From: an uncultured Prevotella sp.
Lineage (GTDB): Bacteria > Bacteroidota > Bacteroidia > Bacteroidales > Bacteroidaceae
DNA: 57,300 nucleotides
Assembly (NCBI GenBank): GCA_945830055.1
Contig: CALZXH010000006.1
Location: 1 to 57,300 of the forward strand
Direction of reading: 5' to 3'
Under the pieces are notes generated by a model. That model worked only from the letters and a program-made list of their open reading frames with translations. It did not search any database and was not told where the DNA came from. Numbering within the stretch: position 1 is the stretch's first letter; the number at the start of each line of letters is the position of its first letter. A program made the translations under genes and the position numbers. Positions 6,342 to 16,609 of this stretch are shown here, piece by piece.

Positions 6342-7268
6342 ATGAAGCAGACAACCATAGCAGCCCCAGGTTACCATGTTCCCGTGTTGCTGCACGAGAG
6401 CGTGGATGCCCTTCAGCTTCGTCCTGGAGGCATCTATGTGGATGTGACCTTTGGCGGAGGCGGTCATAGCAGGGAGATACTGAGGCATTTGGATGCCGAT
6501 GCCCGTCTGTACAGTTTCGATCAGGATGCCGATGCCGAGCGGAATATCGTGGAGGGTGACAGTCGTTTCACCTTTGTGCGTAGCAATTTCAGGTATCTGA
6601 AAAACTGGATGCGCTATTACCGCCATGAAGAGATACATGGGGTGCTTGCCGACTTGGGAGTGTCGAGCCATCATTTCGATAATGAGTCGCGTGGCTTCTC
6701 CTTCCGTTTCGATGCTCCGCTGGATATGCGCATGAACCGCAGCGCCACGATGACGGCAGCCGATGTGGTGAACGGATACAGTGAAGAGCAGCTGGCAGAC
6801 ATCTTCTACCTTTACGGCGAACTGAAGAATGCGCGCAGACTGGCTGCAGAGTTGGTGCGACAGAGAACTGCCGCCCCCATACAGACCACTGCCCAGTTGC
6901 AGGAGGTGGCATCCAGGGTGCTGGTCAGAGAGCGTGAGAAAAAAGAGATGGCAAAGGTGTTTCAGGCACTGCGCATTGAGGTGAACCATGAGATGGATGC
7001 CCTGAAGCAGATGCTGCACGCCGCCATCGGTCTGCTGGCTCCCGGAGGCCGACTGAGTGTCATCACCTATCATTCGCTGGAAGACCGCATCGTGAAGAAC
7101 TTTATCAAGGCAGGCAATGCCGAGGGTAAGGTGCATCAGGATTTCTTCGGTCGCATAGAGGCTCCGCTCAAGTCGGTCAACGGCAAGGTGATAGTGCCCG
7201 GTGAGGAAGAGCAGACCACCAATCCCCGCAGTCGCAGCGCCAAGTTGCGTATTGCCGAGAAACAGTAA
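6342..7268 (+). CDS. rsmH: 16S rRNA (cytosine-1402-N4)-methyltransferase RsmH
   Basis: A 308-residue S-adenosylmethionine-dependent methyltransferase (MraW/RsmH) that methylates C1402 in the decoding centre of 16S rRNA. The N-terminal HVPVLLHESVDAL and the cofactor loop DVTFGGGGHS (residues 34-43) are the family hallmarks. Further family motifs are DLGVSSHHFD, RGFSFRFDAPLDMRM and the C-terminal VITYHSLEDRIVKNF and NPRSRSAKLR. Length is normal. It is the second gene of the dcw operon. Confidence 0.96.
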   Translation: MKQTTIAAPGYHVPVLLHESVDALQLRPGGIYVDVTFGGGGHSREILRHLDADARLYSFDQDADAERNIVEGDSRFTFVRSNFRYLKNWMRYYRHEEIHGVLADLGVSSHHFDNESRGFSFRFDAPLDMRMNRSATMTAADVVNGYSEEQLADIFYLYGELKNARRLAAELVRQRTAAPIQTTAQLQEVASRVLVREREKKEMAKVFQALRIEVNHEMDALKQMLHAAIGLLAPGGRLSVITYHSLEDRIVKNFIKAGNAEGKVHQDFFGRIEAPLKSVNGKVIVPGEEEQTTNPRSRSAKLRIAEKQ

Positions 7269-7307
7269 ATCCGCCGTCTGTTAAGACCAATCATATACAT
7301 TTCCGTT

Positions 7308-7751
7308 ATGGCAGAGGAAAAAGAGAACACCAGTCAACAGTCAGAAGTCGTCAGTGCCGAGGAGCAGCTGAGCGAACGCATCAGGCAACTCAAGGAAAGC
7401 GTGAGTGATGAAGACGCCCCCATATCAGGGTCGCACACCTTGCGCAACATTTTGGGTGGTGATGTACTGTGGATGTTCATGCGCCAGCAGGTGTGGCTTT
7501 TTGTACTCATCGTGCTTTTCACCATCCTGTATGTGGCATTCCGCTATCAGGGACAGCGTGACTTCATTACCATCGACCGCCTGCAGAAGGAGCTGCTTGA
7601 TGCCAAATACAAGGCACTCGACAGTTCGAGCAAGCTCACCGAGCAATGCAGGGAGAGCAAGGTGCTTGACCAACTGAAAAACAACAAGGACAGCGTGCTG
7701 CACGTGCCCGACCAACCTCCATACATTATTAATATAATAGAAAATGAGTAA
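7308..7751 (+). CDS. ftsL: FtsL-like cell-division protein
   Basis: A 147-residue bitopic membrane protein. An acidic, Glu/Ser-rich cytoplasmic tail (residues 1-58) is followed by one transmembrane helix (VWLFVLIVLFTILYVAF, about 61-80) and a periplasmic part with a short heptad-like region (ITIDRLQKELLDAKYKALDS). Position between rsmH and the transpeptidase gene and this topology are those of FtsL in dcw clusters, though sequence similarity within FtsL is always weak. It probably joins the FtsQ-FtsL-FtsB type complex at the septum. The stop overlaps the start of the next gene by 8 bases, indicating translational coupling. Confidence 0.75.
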   Translation: MAEEKENTSQQSEVVSAEEQLSERIRQLKESVSDEDAPISGSHTLRNILGGDVLWMFMRQQVWLFVLIVLFTILYVAFRYQGQRDFITIDRLQKELLDAKYKALDSSSKLTEQCRESKVLDQLKNNKDSVLHVPDQPPYIINIIENE

Positions 7752-9894
7752 ATTCGATTCGAGAAATGTCATGATACGCTACTTCCTCATAGCAGTGGCG
7801 TTTACTGTGCTTGGCTTTATCATAGTGGGTAAGGCGGCATATATCATGGCAGTCGAGAAGGATTATTGGACCGATGTGGCAGCCCGTCTGAAGAAAGACA
7901 GTGTGAAGGTGAAGCCCACACGAGGCAACATATTGAGTTGCGACGGACAACTTATGGCAAGCAGCATTCCCGAATACAAGGTTTTCATGGACTTCGAGGC
8001 GGGAGGACTGAAGAAAGACACGTTGTGGAACGACAGCATCGACTATATCTGCGCCGGACTACATGAGATATTCCCCGAAAAGACGGCACAGCAGTTCAAG
8101 GAAGATCTGGAAAGAGGGCATAAACTGATGGCGCGCCACTGGCCTATCTGGCCCAAGCGCATTGACTACAACACCTTTTCAGAGGTGAAGAAACTGCCCA
8201 TCTTCAATCTGTCTGCTGTCAAGGGAGGCTTCCATTTCGAGGAGTTCAACGCCCGTCGCCGCCCCTTCGGTTCGCTGGCACAGCGCACGGTGGGCGACAT
8301 GTTCGGCGCCAAAGACACGGCACGCTGCGGACTGGAGTTGTGCTACGACTCTATCCTGCGAGGTACTATCGGTTTGAAGCATCGCCGCAAAGTGCAAAAC
8401 CGGTACATGAACATCACCGTGAAGCCACCTGTGGACGGTGCCGACATAGTGACCACCATCGATGTGAGCATGCAAGACCTGGCAGAACGGGCAGTGATAG
8501 ACGAACTGCGTGAGATCAACGGAGAACTGGGTGTCGCCATCCTCATGGAGGTGAAGACGGGCGATATCAAGGCGATAGTCAATATGACCCGTGTGGCTGA
8601 CGGTGTGTACCGCGAAGTGAAAAACAATGCCGTGGCAGACCTGCGCGAGCCGGGATCGGTGTTCAAGGTGGCATCCATCCTGGTGGCACTCGACGATGGG
8701 GTGGTAGATACTACCTACCGGGTAGATACGGGTTGCGGTATATGGCAGATGCACGGCAGATACATGAAAGACCACAACTGGCAGCGTGGAGGCTATCAGG
8801 TGATTTCAGTACCGCGAATCCTGGAGGTGAGTTCCAACATAGGCGTGAGCCGTATCATCGACGAGCACTATGGCAGCAATCCCGAGAAGTTCGTGCAGGG
8901 CATCTACCGTACAGGTATCGCTTCCGACTTACAGCTGCCTTTAGTGGGAGCTGCCAAGCCCAGAATACGAATGCCCAAGAAAAACAGTCGTGGCCAGTAT
9001 CTCAACTGGAGCAAGACAGCCCTGCCGTGGATGAGCATAGGCTATGAGACGCAGATACCCCCCATCAGTACCCTCACCTTCTACAATGCCATTGCCAACG
9101 ATGGTATCATGATGCGCCCCCGCTTTGTAAAAGAAGTGGTGAAAGACGGTGAGGTGATACGCGAGTTTCCGCCTGAGAGGGTGATGGATCGACCTATTGC
9201 CAAAAAGGAGACGGTGAAGACCATGCAGACCATCCTGGAGCATGTGGTGAGCCAGGGACTGGGGCGCAAGGCTGGCTCCAAGCTGTTCAAGGTGGCAGGA
9301 AAGACAGGAACGGCACAGGTGGCTGAGGGAGGCTCGAGCTATAAAAGCGGCACCACGAAATACTGGTTGAGCTTTGCCGGCTTCTTCCCTGCCGACAATC
9401 CTAAATACAGCTGCATCGTGTGTATCAAGAAAACAGGATTGCCCGCCTCGGGCGGCGGTATGAGCGGTGTGGTGTTCCACCATATTGCCGAGGGCGTGAT
9501 GGCGCGTCACCTGCGTTTCGACGTGAGCGATGCTAAAGACAGCAGTTCCTGCCATGTGCCCGATGTGAAAAACGGCAACATACTGGCTGCCGACTATGTG
9601 TTGAATCATCTGCAGATACCCACCCGGCGCGAGTGGACAGCGAACGGAACCTTCAACGAACAGGTATGGGGCACTGCAGACAGCGACCGCAGGCAGGTGA
9701 GTCTGAACAAGCAGAGCTTGGGCAAGGACAAGGTGCCCAATGTGGTGGGTATGGGTGCACGTGATGCTGTCTATCTGCTGGAGAACGCAGGACTGCGTGT
9801 CAGAATAGAAGGGCGTGGAAAGGTGGAAAGGCAGAGTATCACTCCTGGAGGCAAGGTGCCTCAGGGAGCCGTTTGTGTGCTGACCATGAAATGA
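7744..9894 (+). CDS. ftsI: Septal peptidoglycan transpeptidase FtsI (PBP3) with PASTA domain
   Basis: A 716-residue class B penicillin-binding protein. A short cytoplasmic end precedes a membrane anchor (YFLIAVAFTVLGFIIVGKAAY, about 13-33), then the pedestal domain beginning near RGNILSCDGQ. The transpeptidase active-site motifs are present: SVFK with Ser305, SSN at 363-365 and KTGT at 520-523. The C-terminal 55 residues (KVPNVVGMGARDAVYLLENA onward) form one PASTA domain, which in other bacteria binds peptidoglycan or beta-lactams. Most proteobacterial FtsI lack it, but it occurs in many other phyla. It crosslinks septal peptidoglycan together with FtsW, encoded five genes downstream. Confidence 0.93.
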   Translation: MSKFDSRNVMIRYFLIAVAFTVLGFIIVGKAAYIMAVEKDYWTDVAARLKKDSVKVKPTRGNILSCDGQLMASSIPEYKVFMDFEAGGLKKDTLWNDSIDYICAGLHEIFPEKTAQQFKEDLERGHKLMARHWPIWPKRIDYNTFSEVKKLPIFNLSAVKGGFHFEEFNARRRPFGSLAQRTVGDMFGAKDTARCGLELCYDSILRGTIGLKHRRKVQNRYMNITVKPPVDGADIVTTIDVSMQDLAERAVIDELREINGELGVAILMEVKTGDIKAIVNMTRVADGVYREVKNNAVADLREPGSVFKVASILVALDDGVVDTTYRVDTGCGIWQMHGRYMKDHNWQRGGYQVISVPRILEVSSNIGVSRIIDEHYGSNPEKFVQGIYRTGIASDLQLPLVGAAKPRIRMPKKNSRGQYLNWSKTALPWMSIGYETQIPPISTLTFYNAIANDGIMMRPRFVKEVVKDGEVIREFPPERVMDRPIAKKETVKTMQTILEHVVSQGLGRKAGSKLFKVAGKTGTAQVAEGGSSYKSGTTKYWLSFAGFFPADNPKYSCIVCIKKTGLPASGGGMSGVVFHHIAEGVMARHLRFDVSDAKDSSSCHVPDVKNGNILAADYVLNHLQIPTRREWTANGTFNEQVWGTADSDRRQVSLNKQSLGKDKVPNVVGMGARDAVYLLENAGLRVRIEGRGKVERQSITPGGKVPQGAVCVLTMK

Positions 9895-9918
9895 CATGTA
9901 CAATATAATTAGAAGAAG

Positions 9919-11382
9919 ATGAAACTGAACGAACTGCTCAACAACATCCCTCTGGTGGCATTGCAAGGCAACGACCTAACCAGCATCAACGGAGTGGACA
10001 TCGATTCAAGGAAAATCAAACCCGGTTATCTCTTTGTGGCGATAAGAGGCACCCAGGCAGACGGTCACCTGTATATCCCCAAGGCCATAGAGCAGGGGGC
10101 TGTGGCTGTGATGTGCGAGGAAATGCCCGAAGCACAACAGGCAGGAGTGACCTATATACAGGTGGAGAATACCGAGGAGGTGGTAGGACAGCTTGCCACC
10201 AACTTTTACGGCAATCCTACCTCCAAGCTCAAGTTGGTGGGCGTGACGGGAACCAACGGAAAAACCACTATCGCCACATTATTATATAGTATGTTCCGTA
10301 AACTGGGCTACAAGTGCGGTCTGCTCTCCACCGTATGTAACTATATCGACGAGAAGCCGGTGCCTGCCGACCACACTACCCCCGGACCCATCGAACTCAA
10401 TGCCCTGTTGGCACAGATGGTGGAAGCCGGTTGTCAGTATGCCTTTATGGAGTGTTCCAGTCATGCCATCGCACAGAAACGCATCGGCGGACTCACCTTT
10501 GCAGGAGGCATATTCACCAACCTGACACGCGACCACCTGGACTACCACAAGACCTTCGAGAACTACCGCGATGCAAAGAAGGCATTCTTTGACATGCTGC
10601 CCAAGACAGCCTTTGCCATTACCAATGCCGACGACAAGAACGGAATGGTGATGGTGCAGAACACCAAAGCTACGGTGAAGACCTACTCCACACGCACCCT
10701 TGCCGACTTCAAGGCTCGCATCATAGAGTGTCACTTCGAGGGAATGTATCTCGATATCTGTGGCAGTGAGGTGGGTGTGCAGTTTATCGGCAAGTTCAAT
10801 GTGAGCAACCTGCTGGCAGTGTATGGAGCCGCCGTGATGCTGGGCCAGCAGCCGGAACAGGTGCTGCTGATTATGAGCACACTGAAGAGTGTGAGCGGCA
10901 GACTGGAACCCCTGCATGCTCCCGAGGGATATACCGCTATCGTGGACTACGCCCATACTCCCGATGCTTTGGAAAATGTGCTCAATGCCATCCATGAGGT
11001 ACTGGGCAAGAGCGGGCATGTGATAACGGTGTGCGGTGCCGGCGGCAACCGTGACAAGGGCAAGCGTCCGCTCATGGCACAGGAGGCGGTGAAGCAGAGC
11101 GACAGGGTAATCATTACCAGCGACAACCCCCGCTTTGAGGAACCTCAGGACATCATCAATGACATGCTGGCAGGACTCAATGCCCGGCAGATGAAGAAGG
11201 TGCTGAGCATCGTAGATAGGAAAGAGGCTATCCGCACTGCCTGCATGATGGCGGAAAAGGGCGATGTGATACTCATCGCCGGCAAGGGACATGAAGACTA
11301 TCAGGAGGTGAAGGGCGTAAAGCACCACTTTGATGACAAGGAGGTGGTGAGGGCATGCTTTGACACCGCCGAAGAAGCATAA
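9919..11382 (+). CDS. murE: UDP-MurNAc-tripeptide ligase MurE
   Basis: A 487-residue Mur ligase that adds the third amino acid to UDP-MurNAc-L-Ala-D-Glu in the cytoplasm using ATP. The N-terminal UDP-binding domain is followed by the P-loop [10 protein letters not shown] (residues 108-117), a central domain with [11 protein letters not shown] and [12 protein letters not shown], and a C-terminal domain with [14 protein letters not shown]. The motif DNPR at 402-405 is the signature for meso-diaminopimelate as substrate, rather than lysine, which fits Bacteroidales peptidoglycan. Second after ftsI in the operon; the gap to it is 24 bases. Confidence 0.96.
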   Translation: MKLNELLNNIPLVALQGNDLTSINGVDIDSRKIKPGYLFVAIRGTQADGHLYIPKAIEQGAVAVMCEEMPEAQQAGVTYIQVENTEEVVGQLATNFYGNPTSKLKLVGVTGTNGKTTIATLLYSMFRKLGYKCGLLSTVCNYIDEKPVPADHTTPGPIELNALLAQMVEAGCQYAFMECSSHAIAQKRIGGLTFAGGIFTNLTRDHLDYHKTFENYRDAKKAFFDMLPKTAFAITNADDKNGMVMVQNTKATVKTYSTRTLADFKARIIECHFEGMYLDICGSEVGVQFIGKFNVSNLLAVYGAAVMLGQQPEQVLLIMSTLKSVSGRLEPLHAPEGYTAIVDYAHTPDALENVLNAIHEVLGKSGHVITVCGAGGNRDKGKRPLMAQEAVKQSDRVIITSDNPRFEEPQDIINDMLAGLNARQMKKVLSIVDRKEAIRTACMMAEKGDVILIAGKGHEDYQEVKGVKHHFDDKEVVRACFDTAEEA

Positions 11383-11420
11383 ACAGCGTATCAGATAACC
11401 AATAATCAAACGAAACTACC

Positions 11421-12692
11421 ATGCTGTACTACATCTTCCGCTTCCTCGACCAGTATGACATACCGGGTGCACACATCTGGTCATACATATCGTTTAGGGC
11501 ACTGCTCACGCTGATTCTCTCCCTGTTGCTCTCTGCATGGGTGGGTGAGCGCTTCATCAAGTTCATGAAACGAAAAAATATCTCAGAGGTGCAGCGAGAC
11601 CCCAGTATCGACCCCTTTGGAGTAGAGAAGAAGGGTGTGCCTACCATGGGAGGCATCATCATCATCATCTCTATCCTGGTGCCTGTCATCCTGTTGGGAC
11701 GTATGCGCAATATCTACCTCATCCTGATGATGATAACTACCGTGTGGCTCGGTTTCCTGGGCTTTATGGACGATTACATCAAGATCTTCAGGCGCAACAA
11801 GGAGGGACTGAAAGGCAAATACAAGATAGTGGGACAGGTGAGTATCGGACTGATTGTAGGGCTTGCCCTGTACTTGAGTCCTGATGCCGTGATGCGCGAG
11901 AATGTGGTACTGGAGAAGCAGAATCAGGTTACCGTGGTGAAGCACAAGAGCGAGGCGGAGAAATCCCTCAAGACCACCATCCCTTTCCTGAAAAACCATA
12001 ACCTCGACTATTCAGAGGTGATGGCTTTTTGCGGCAAGTACAAGACAGCGGCAGGCTGGATACTCTTTGTGGTGATGACCATCATCGTAGTTACGGCAGT
12101 GTCTAACGGTGCCAATCTCAACGATGGAATGGACGGAATGTGTGCCGGCAACTCCGCCGTGGTGGGTGTGGCGTTGGGCATCCTTGCCTATGTGTCCAGT
12201 CATATTGAGTATGCCGCCTACCTCAATATCATGTATATTCCCGGCTCGGAGGAACTGGTGGTGTTCATCTGTGCCTTCATCGGTGCCATGATAGGTTTCA
12301 TGTGGTACAATGCTTATCCTGCACAGGTGTTCATGGGCGATACGGGTTCGCTCACCATCGGCGGTATCATTGCCGTATGTGCCATCATTATCCACAAGGA
12401 ACTGCTACTGCCCATCCTCTGCGGCATCTTCTTCGTGGAGAGTCTCAGTGTGATTATCCAGACGCAGTGGTTCAAGTTGCAGAAACGCAAGGGCAGAAGA
12501 GTGCGTGTGTTCAGGGCAACCCCCATCCATGACAACTTCAGGAAACTCGATTCGCAGCTCGACGCTACCAGCACGTACTTGCTGAAGAAGTGGCCCCACC
12601 GCCCCTTCCATGAGTCGAAGATTACCGTGAGGTTCTGGATTATTTCCATCATCCTTGCCGCCATGACCATCATCACCCTCAAGGTGAGATAA
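11421..12692 (+). CDS. mraY: Phospho-MurNAc-pentapeptide transferase MraY
   Basis: A 423-residue polytopic inner-membrane enzyme that transfers phospho-MurNAc-pentapeptide to undecaprenyl phosphate, making lipid I. Family motifs are visible: KKGVPTMGGI near residue 75, LGFMDDYIKI near 115, SNGANLNDGMDG near 230 and the C-terminal PIHDNFRK. About ten hydrophobic segments are present. An extra loop of roughly 60 residues with charged sequence (KQNQVTVVKHKSEAEKSLKT) sits in the middle; this makes the protein longer than the usual 320-360 residues, a feature I associate with Bacteroidetes MraY. Confidence 0.95.
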   Translation: MLYYIFRFLDQYDIPGAHIWSYISFRALLTLILSLLLSAWVGERFIKFMKRKNISEVQRDPSIDPFGVEKKGVPTMGGIIIIISILVPVILLGRMRNIYLILMMITTVWLGFLGFMDDYIKIFRRNKEGLKGKYKIVGQVSIGLIVGLALYLSPDAVMRENVVLEKQNQVTVVKHKSEAEKSLKTTIPFLKNHNLDYSEVMAFCGKYKTAAGWILFVVMTIIVVTAVSNGANLNDGMDGMCAGNSAVVGVALGILAYVSSHIEYAAYLNIMYIPGSEELVVFICAFIGAMIGFMWYNAYPAQVFMGDTGSLTIGGIIAVCAIIIHKELLLPILCGIFFVESLSVIIQTQWFKLQKRKGRRVRVFRATPIHDNFRKLDSQLDATSTYLLKKWPHRPFHESKITVRFWIISIILAAMTIITLKVR

Positions 12693-12747
12693 GGAGGCGG
12701 GAAAATACAAACATTATTCCTACAATAACCAAAGGAGAACAACGAAA

Positions 12748-14082
12748 ATGGCAAAAAGAATCGTGATACTGGGAGCAGGAGAGAGTGGCGCAGGTGCCGC
12801 TGTGCTTGCCAAGAAAGAGGGCTTCGATGTGTTTGTGTCAGATATGTCTGCCATCCACGACAGATACAAGAAGATGCTCGACGACCGTGGCATAGAGTGG
12901 GAAGAGGGCACGCATACTGCAGAGAAGATACTCAATGCCGATGAAATCATCAAGAGTCCGGGTATTCCCGACACGGCTCCCATGGTGAAGCGTGCCATTG
13001 AAAAGGGCATCGGCATCATCAGCGAGATAGAGTTTGCAGGCAGATATACCCATTCCAAGATGATTTGTATCACGGGAAGTAACGGAAAGACCACCACTAC
13101 CTCGCTCATCTACCATATTTTCAAGGAGGCAGGCTACGATGTGGGACTGGCGGGCAATATCGGTCACTCGCTGGCATTGCAGGTGGCTGAGGAACCGCAT
13201 GAGTACTATATCATCGAACTCAGTTCGTTCCAACTGGACAATATGTACTGTTTCAGGGCGAACATCGCTATCCTGCTCAACATCACACCCGACCATCTGG
13301 ACCGCTACGACAACTGTATGCAGAACTATGTGGACTCCAAGATGCGTATCATACAGAACCAGACCGCTGACGATGCCTTCATCTATTGGAACGACGACCC
13401 CATCATCAAGCGCGAACTGGAGAAATACGATATCCAGGCCGTGCAGTGCCCGTTCTCCCAAATCAAGGAAAAGGGTTCTATCGGATATATCGAGGAAGGG
13501 AAATATACCATTGAGGTGCCCACCCCCTTCAATATGGAACAGGAGCAACTGAGTCTCACAGGTGTGCATAATGTATATAACAGTCTGGCTGCCGGTATCG
13601 CTACCAACATCGCCGGTATCAGAAAAGAGGTGATACGCAAGAGTCTGAGCGACTTCCCCGGAGTGGAACACCGGTTGGAAAAGGTGGTCACTGTGCGTGG
13701 AGTGCAGTATGTCAACGACTCGAAAGCCACCAATGTGGATGCCTGTTGGTATGCCTTGGAGAGTATGAAGACCAAGGTGGTGCTTATCCTTGGAGGCAAG
13801 GACAAGGGCAACGACTACAATGCTATCAAGGAACTGGTGGCACAGAAGTGCTCGGCACTGGTATATCTTGGGGCAGACAATACCAAACTGCACGGTTTCT
13901 TCGATGGAATGGGCATTCCTGTGCGCGACACCCACTCCATGAAAGAGTGCATCGAGGCATGTTACGAACTGGCAAAACCTGGCGAAACGGTACTGCTTAG
14001 TCCCTGTTGCGCCAGCTTCGACCTGTTCAAGAATATGGAAGACCGTGGCGAACAGTTCAAGACTCTGGCAAGAAGTCTGTAG
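12748..14082 (+). CDS. murD: UDP-MurNAc-L-alanine:D-glutamate ligase MurD
   Basis: A 444-residue cytoplasmic Mur ligase adding D-glutamate to UDP-MurNAc-L-alanine. The N-terminal Rossmann-like region starts with IVILGAGESGAGAAVLAKK. The ATP-binding loop is CITGSNGKTTTT near residue 110, followed by ELSSFQLDN and LNITPDHLDRY, and the C-terminal domain with HRLEKV and YVNDSKATN. The end SPCCASFDLFKNMEDRGEQF is characteristic of MurD. Length is normal. It lies between mraY and ftsW in the canonical order. Confidence 0.96.
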   Translation: MAKRIVILGAGESGAGAAVLAKKEGFDVFVSDMSAIHDRYKKMLDDRGIEWEEGTHTAEKILNADEIIKSPGIPDTAPMVKRAIEKGIGIISEIEFAGRYTHSKMICITGSNGKTTTTSLIYHIFKEAGYDVGLAGNIGHSLALQVAEEPHEYYIIELSSFQLDNMYCFRANIAILLNITPDHLDRYDNCMQNYVDSKMRIIQNQTADDAFIYWNDDPIIKRELEKYDIQAVQCPFSQIKEKGSIGYIEEGKYTIEVPTPFNMEQEQLSLTGVHNVYNSLAAGIATNIAGIRKEVIRKSLSDFPGVEHRLEKVVTVRGVQYVNDSKATNVDACWYALESMKTKVVLILGGKDKGNDYNAIKELVAQKCSALVYLGADNTKLHGFFDGMGIPVRDTHSMKECIEACYELAKPGETVLLSPCCASFDLFKNMEDRGEQFKTLARSL

Positions 14083-14172
14083 CGGCAAGGTTCCTGTAGC
14101 AGGCATCCGGTAATATATATAATAAGGTAATAACAGTATAGACATCTGATTAAAGCAAGAACAGACAACCGA

Positions 14173-15459
14173 ATGAACAAGAAGATTTCAAATATTTTCA
14201 AGGGCGACAAGGTAGTATGGATAGTGTTCTTCTTCCTCTGCATGATCAGTCTGGTGGAAGTGTTCAGCGCATCCAGTCACCTCTCGTATGACAACAACTA
14301 CGTGATGCCCATGTTGAGGCATGCCGTGATGCTTTTCATAGGCACTTTTGTGGCTGTGGTGGTGCTCAATGTCCCTTGCAGATATTTCAAATTGCTCACG
14401 GTGACGTTGCTGGCGGTCTCTGTCATCACCCTGTTGTGGGTACTGGTGGCAGGTCAGAATATCAATGGAGCGCAACGCATGATTCCCCTCTTCGGCATCA
14501 CTTTCCAGCCCTCTGAGATAGCCAAGGGAGCTGTGGTGCTGGCGGTGGCACAAATTCTGGGTGTGATGCAACATGAGAAAGGAGCTGACAAGATGGCATT
14601 CAGGTATATCCTCATCATCACCATACCCATCACCTTCCTTATCCTGCTCGAAAACCTCTCCACTGCCGTGCTTTTGGCGTTTGTGGTGGTGCTTATGATG
14701 TTTGTGGGCAGAGTGCCTATGGTGCAGTTGGGCAAACTGTTTGGCATGGTGCTTGTCATCGCAGCCCTCGGACTGGCATTCATCTTCATGGCAGGCAGTG
14801 CTGACAGTGCAGCGAAAACCGCCGATGAAACGGGCGGAAAAGTGGTGGCAGAACAGGTGGATAATACCACAGAGAAGAAGAAAGAGGGAACTCTGGAGAA
14901 GATGTTCCACCGTGCCTCTACATGGAAGAACCGCATCGAGAAGTTCAGCGATGACAAGGAGGTGGCGCCCAAGGACTACGATTTGGACAAGGATGCACAG
15001 GTGGCGCATGCCAATATCGCCATCGTGTCGAGCAACTTTATCGGCAAGGGACCGGGCAACAGTGTGGAGCGCGACTTCCTGGCACAGGCGTTCTCTGACT
15101 TCATTTATGCCATCATCATCGAAGAAATGGGCATTTTAGGCGCCGCTTTCGTGGTGTTCCTCTATGTGATACTGCTGTTCAGGGCAGCCCGTATCGCCAG
15201 TCAGTGCGAGAACAATTTCCCCGCGTTTCTGGTGATGGGACTGGCAATGCTGCTGGTGGTACAGGCCACCTTCAACATGATGGTGGCAGTGGGCATTGTA
15301 CCTGTCACGGGTCAACCGTTGCCTCTTATCAGCAGGGGCGGTACCTCTACCATTATCAATTGCGCCTACATAGGAGCCATCCTCAGTGTCAGCCGTTCTG
15401 CCAAGCAACGCAAGAGAGAATTGGAGAAACAAAATCAAACTGTCAATATAGCCAAATGA
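14173..15459 (+). CDS. ftsW: Septal peptidoglycan polymerase FtsW
   Basis: A 428-residue SEDS-family integral membrane protein that polymerises lipid II glycan at the septum, paired with the FtsI transpeptidase. Recognisable SEDS features are NGAQRMIPLFGITFQPSEIAK near residue 97, the periplasmic loop with FSDFIYAIIIEEMG near 300, and VTGQPLPLISRGGTS near 378. A long hydrophilic insert (about residues 210-275, with Lys/Glu-rich KKKEGTLEKMFHRASTWKN) enlarges the large extracytoplasmic loop compared with E. coli. The stop codon overlaps the murG start (ATGA), implying coupled translation. Confidence 0.94.
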   Translation: MNKKISNIFKGDKVVWIVFFFLCMISLVEVFSASSHLSYDNNYVMPMLRHAVMLFIGTFVAVVVLNVPCRYFKLLTVTLLAVSVITLLWVLVAGQNINGAQRMIPLFGITFQPSEIAKGAVVLAVAQILGVMQHEKGADKMAFRYILIITIPITFLILLENLSTAVLLAFVVVLMMFVGRVPMVQLGKLFGMVLVIAALGLAFIFMAGSADSAAKTADETGGKVVAEQVDNTTEKKKEGTLEKMFHRASTWKNRIEKFSDDKEVAPKDYDLDKDAQVAHANIAIVSSNFIGKGPGNSVERDFLAQAFSDFIYAIIIEEMGILGAAFVVFLYVILLFRAARIASQCENNFPAFLVMGLAMLLVVQATFNMMVAVGIVPVTGQPLPLISRGGTSTIINCAYIGAILSVSRSAKQRKRELEKQNQTVNIAK

Positions 15460-16565
15460 ACGAAACGCGAATCATCATCAGTGGAGGCGGTACAGGGGGC
15501 CATATTTTTCCTGCCGTTTCTATCGCCAATGCCATCAGGCGCATGCGCCCCGATGCAGAGATACTCTTTGTGGGAGCATTGGGTAGAATGGAGATGCAGC
15601 GTGTACCTGCTGCGGGTTATAACATCAAAGGCTTGCCCGTGCGCGGACTGATACGTCCGCTGTGGTCGCCCAAAAATATCGGGGTGGCACTCGATTTCTT
15701 GAAGAGCAAGCGCATGGTGAGGTCTATACTGAAGGAATTCCGTCCGCAGGTGGCGGTGGGAGTGGGAGGCTATGCCAGTGCAGCCACCTTGGATGCCGCC
15801 GCAGCTATGGGTATTCCCTGTCTGATTCAGGAGCAGAACTCCTATGCCGGAGTCACCAACAAGCATCTGGCAGCCAAGGTGGAGAAGATTTGCGTGGCAT
15901 ACGACGGCATGGAGCGTTTCTTTCCCACAGAAAAAATCATCAAGACGGGCAATCCCGTGCGACAGAACCTGCTGGAAACCACCCTCACCCGGGAGGAAGC
16001 TTTGCAGCAATTCGGACTGAAACCCGACTGCAGAACCATCCTAATCGTGGGAGGCAGTCTGGGTGCCCGTACCCTGAACGAGAGTGTGATGAGCCATATC
16101 CACCAGATAAGGGAGAGCAAGGTGCAGTTTATCTGGCAGACGGGCAAGTACTACAGCGAACAGATAAGGCAGCAGATGCAGCAGATACCCCCGGTACCTA
16201 ATCTGGTGGTCACCGACTTCATCGCAGATATGGGAGCTGCCTATAGGGCAGCCGACCTGGTGGTGAGCAGGGCAGGAGCCGGTAGCATCTCCGAGTTCTG
16301 TCTTATCGGAAAGCCTGTCATCCTGGTGCCTTCGCCCAACGTGGCAGAAGACCATCAGACCAAGAATGCCATGGCACTTGTCAATAAGGATGCAGCCCTC
16401 TTTGTGAAGGATGCCGATGCTCCCCAACAGCTTATCACCTTGGCGCTCAACACAGTGGATAACAAATCCTTGTTGCAGTCGCTGCACGACAATATCCTGA
16501 AACTGGCATTGCCCGATGCGGCAGAGACAATAGCCCGCGAGGTGCTGAATATGAGAAAACCGTAG
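15456..16565 (+). CDS. murG: UDP-GlcNAc transferase MurG
   Basis: A 369-residue membrane-associated glycosyltransferase (GT28) that adds GlcNAc to lipid I to form lipid II on the inner face of the membrane. The start at 15456 (MNETRIIISGGGTGGHIFPA) is fixed by the glycine-rich loop that opens the family and by a 4-base overlap with the ftsW stop. A longer open frame upstream only repeats ftsW sequence in another frame. Other motifs are GVGGYAS, LIQEQNSYAGVTNK, GNPVR, VGGSLGARTLN and the UDP-GlcNAc site RAGAGSISEFCLIGKP. Normal length. Confidence 0.96.
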   Translation: MNETRIIISGGGTGGHIFPAVSIANAIRRMRPDAEILFVGALGRMEMQRVPAAGYNIKGLPVRGLIRPLWSPKNIGVALDFLKSKRMVRSILKEFRPQVAVGVGGYASAATLDAAAAMGIPCLIQEQNSYAGVTNKHLAAKVEKICVAYDGMERFFPTEKIIKTGNPVRQNLLETTLTREEALQQFGLKPDCRTILIVGGSLGARTLNESVMSHIHQIRESKVQFIWQTGKYYSEQIRQQMQQIPPVPNLVVTDFIADMGAAYRAADLVVSRAGAGSISEFCLIGKPVILVPSPNVAEDHQTKNAMALVNKDAALFVKDADAPQQLITLALNTVDNKSLLQSLHDNILKLALPDAAETIAREVLNMRKP

Positions 16566-16609
16566 AAACGACAGCGGGGAGACAAACAACCCGCATAAAC
16601 GAAAGAACA

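Noticed and set aside
8941..9966. 341-codon reverse-strand frame opposite ftsI
   Set aside because: Lies opposite the transpeptidase domain with intact active-site motifs; no domain in the translation.
12838..14145. Long reverse-strand reading frame across murD
   Set aside because: It lies opposite a gene with full MurD motifs; its translation is His-rich and without any recognisable domain. It is a by-product of codon use on the other strand.
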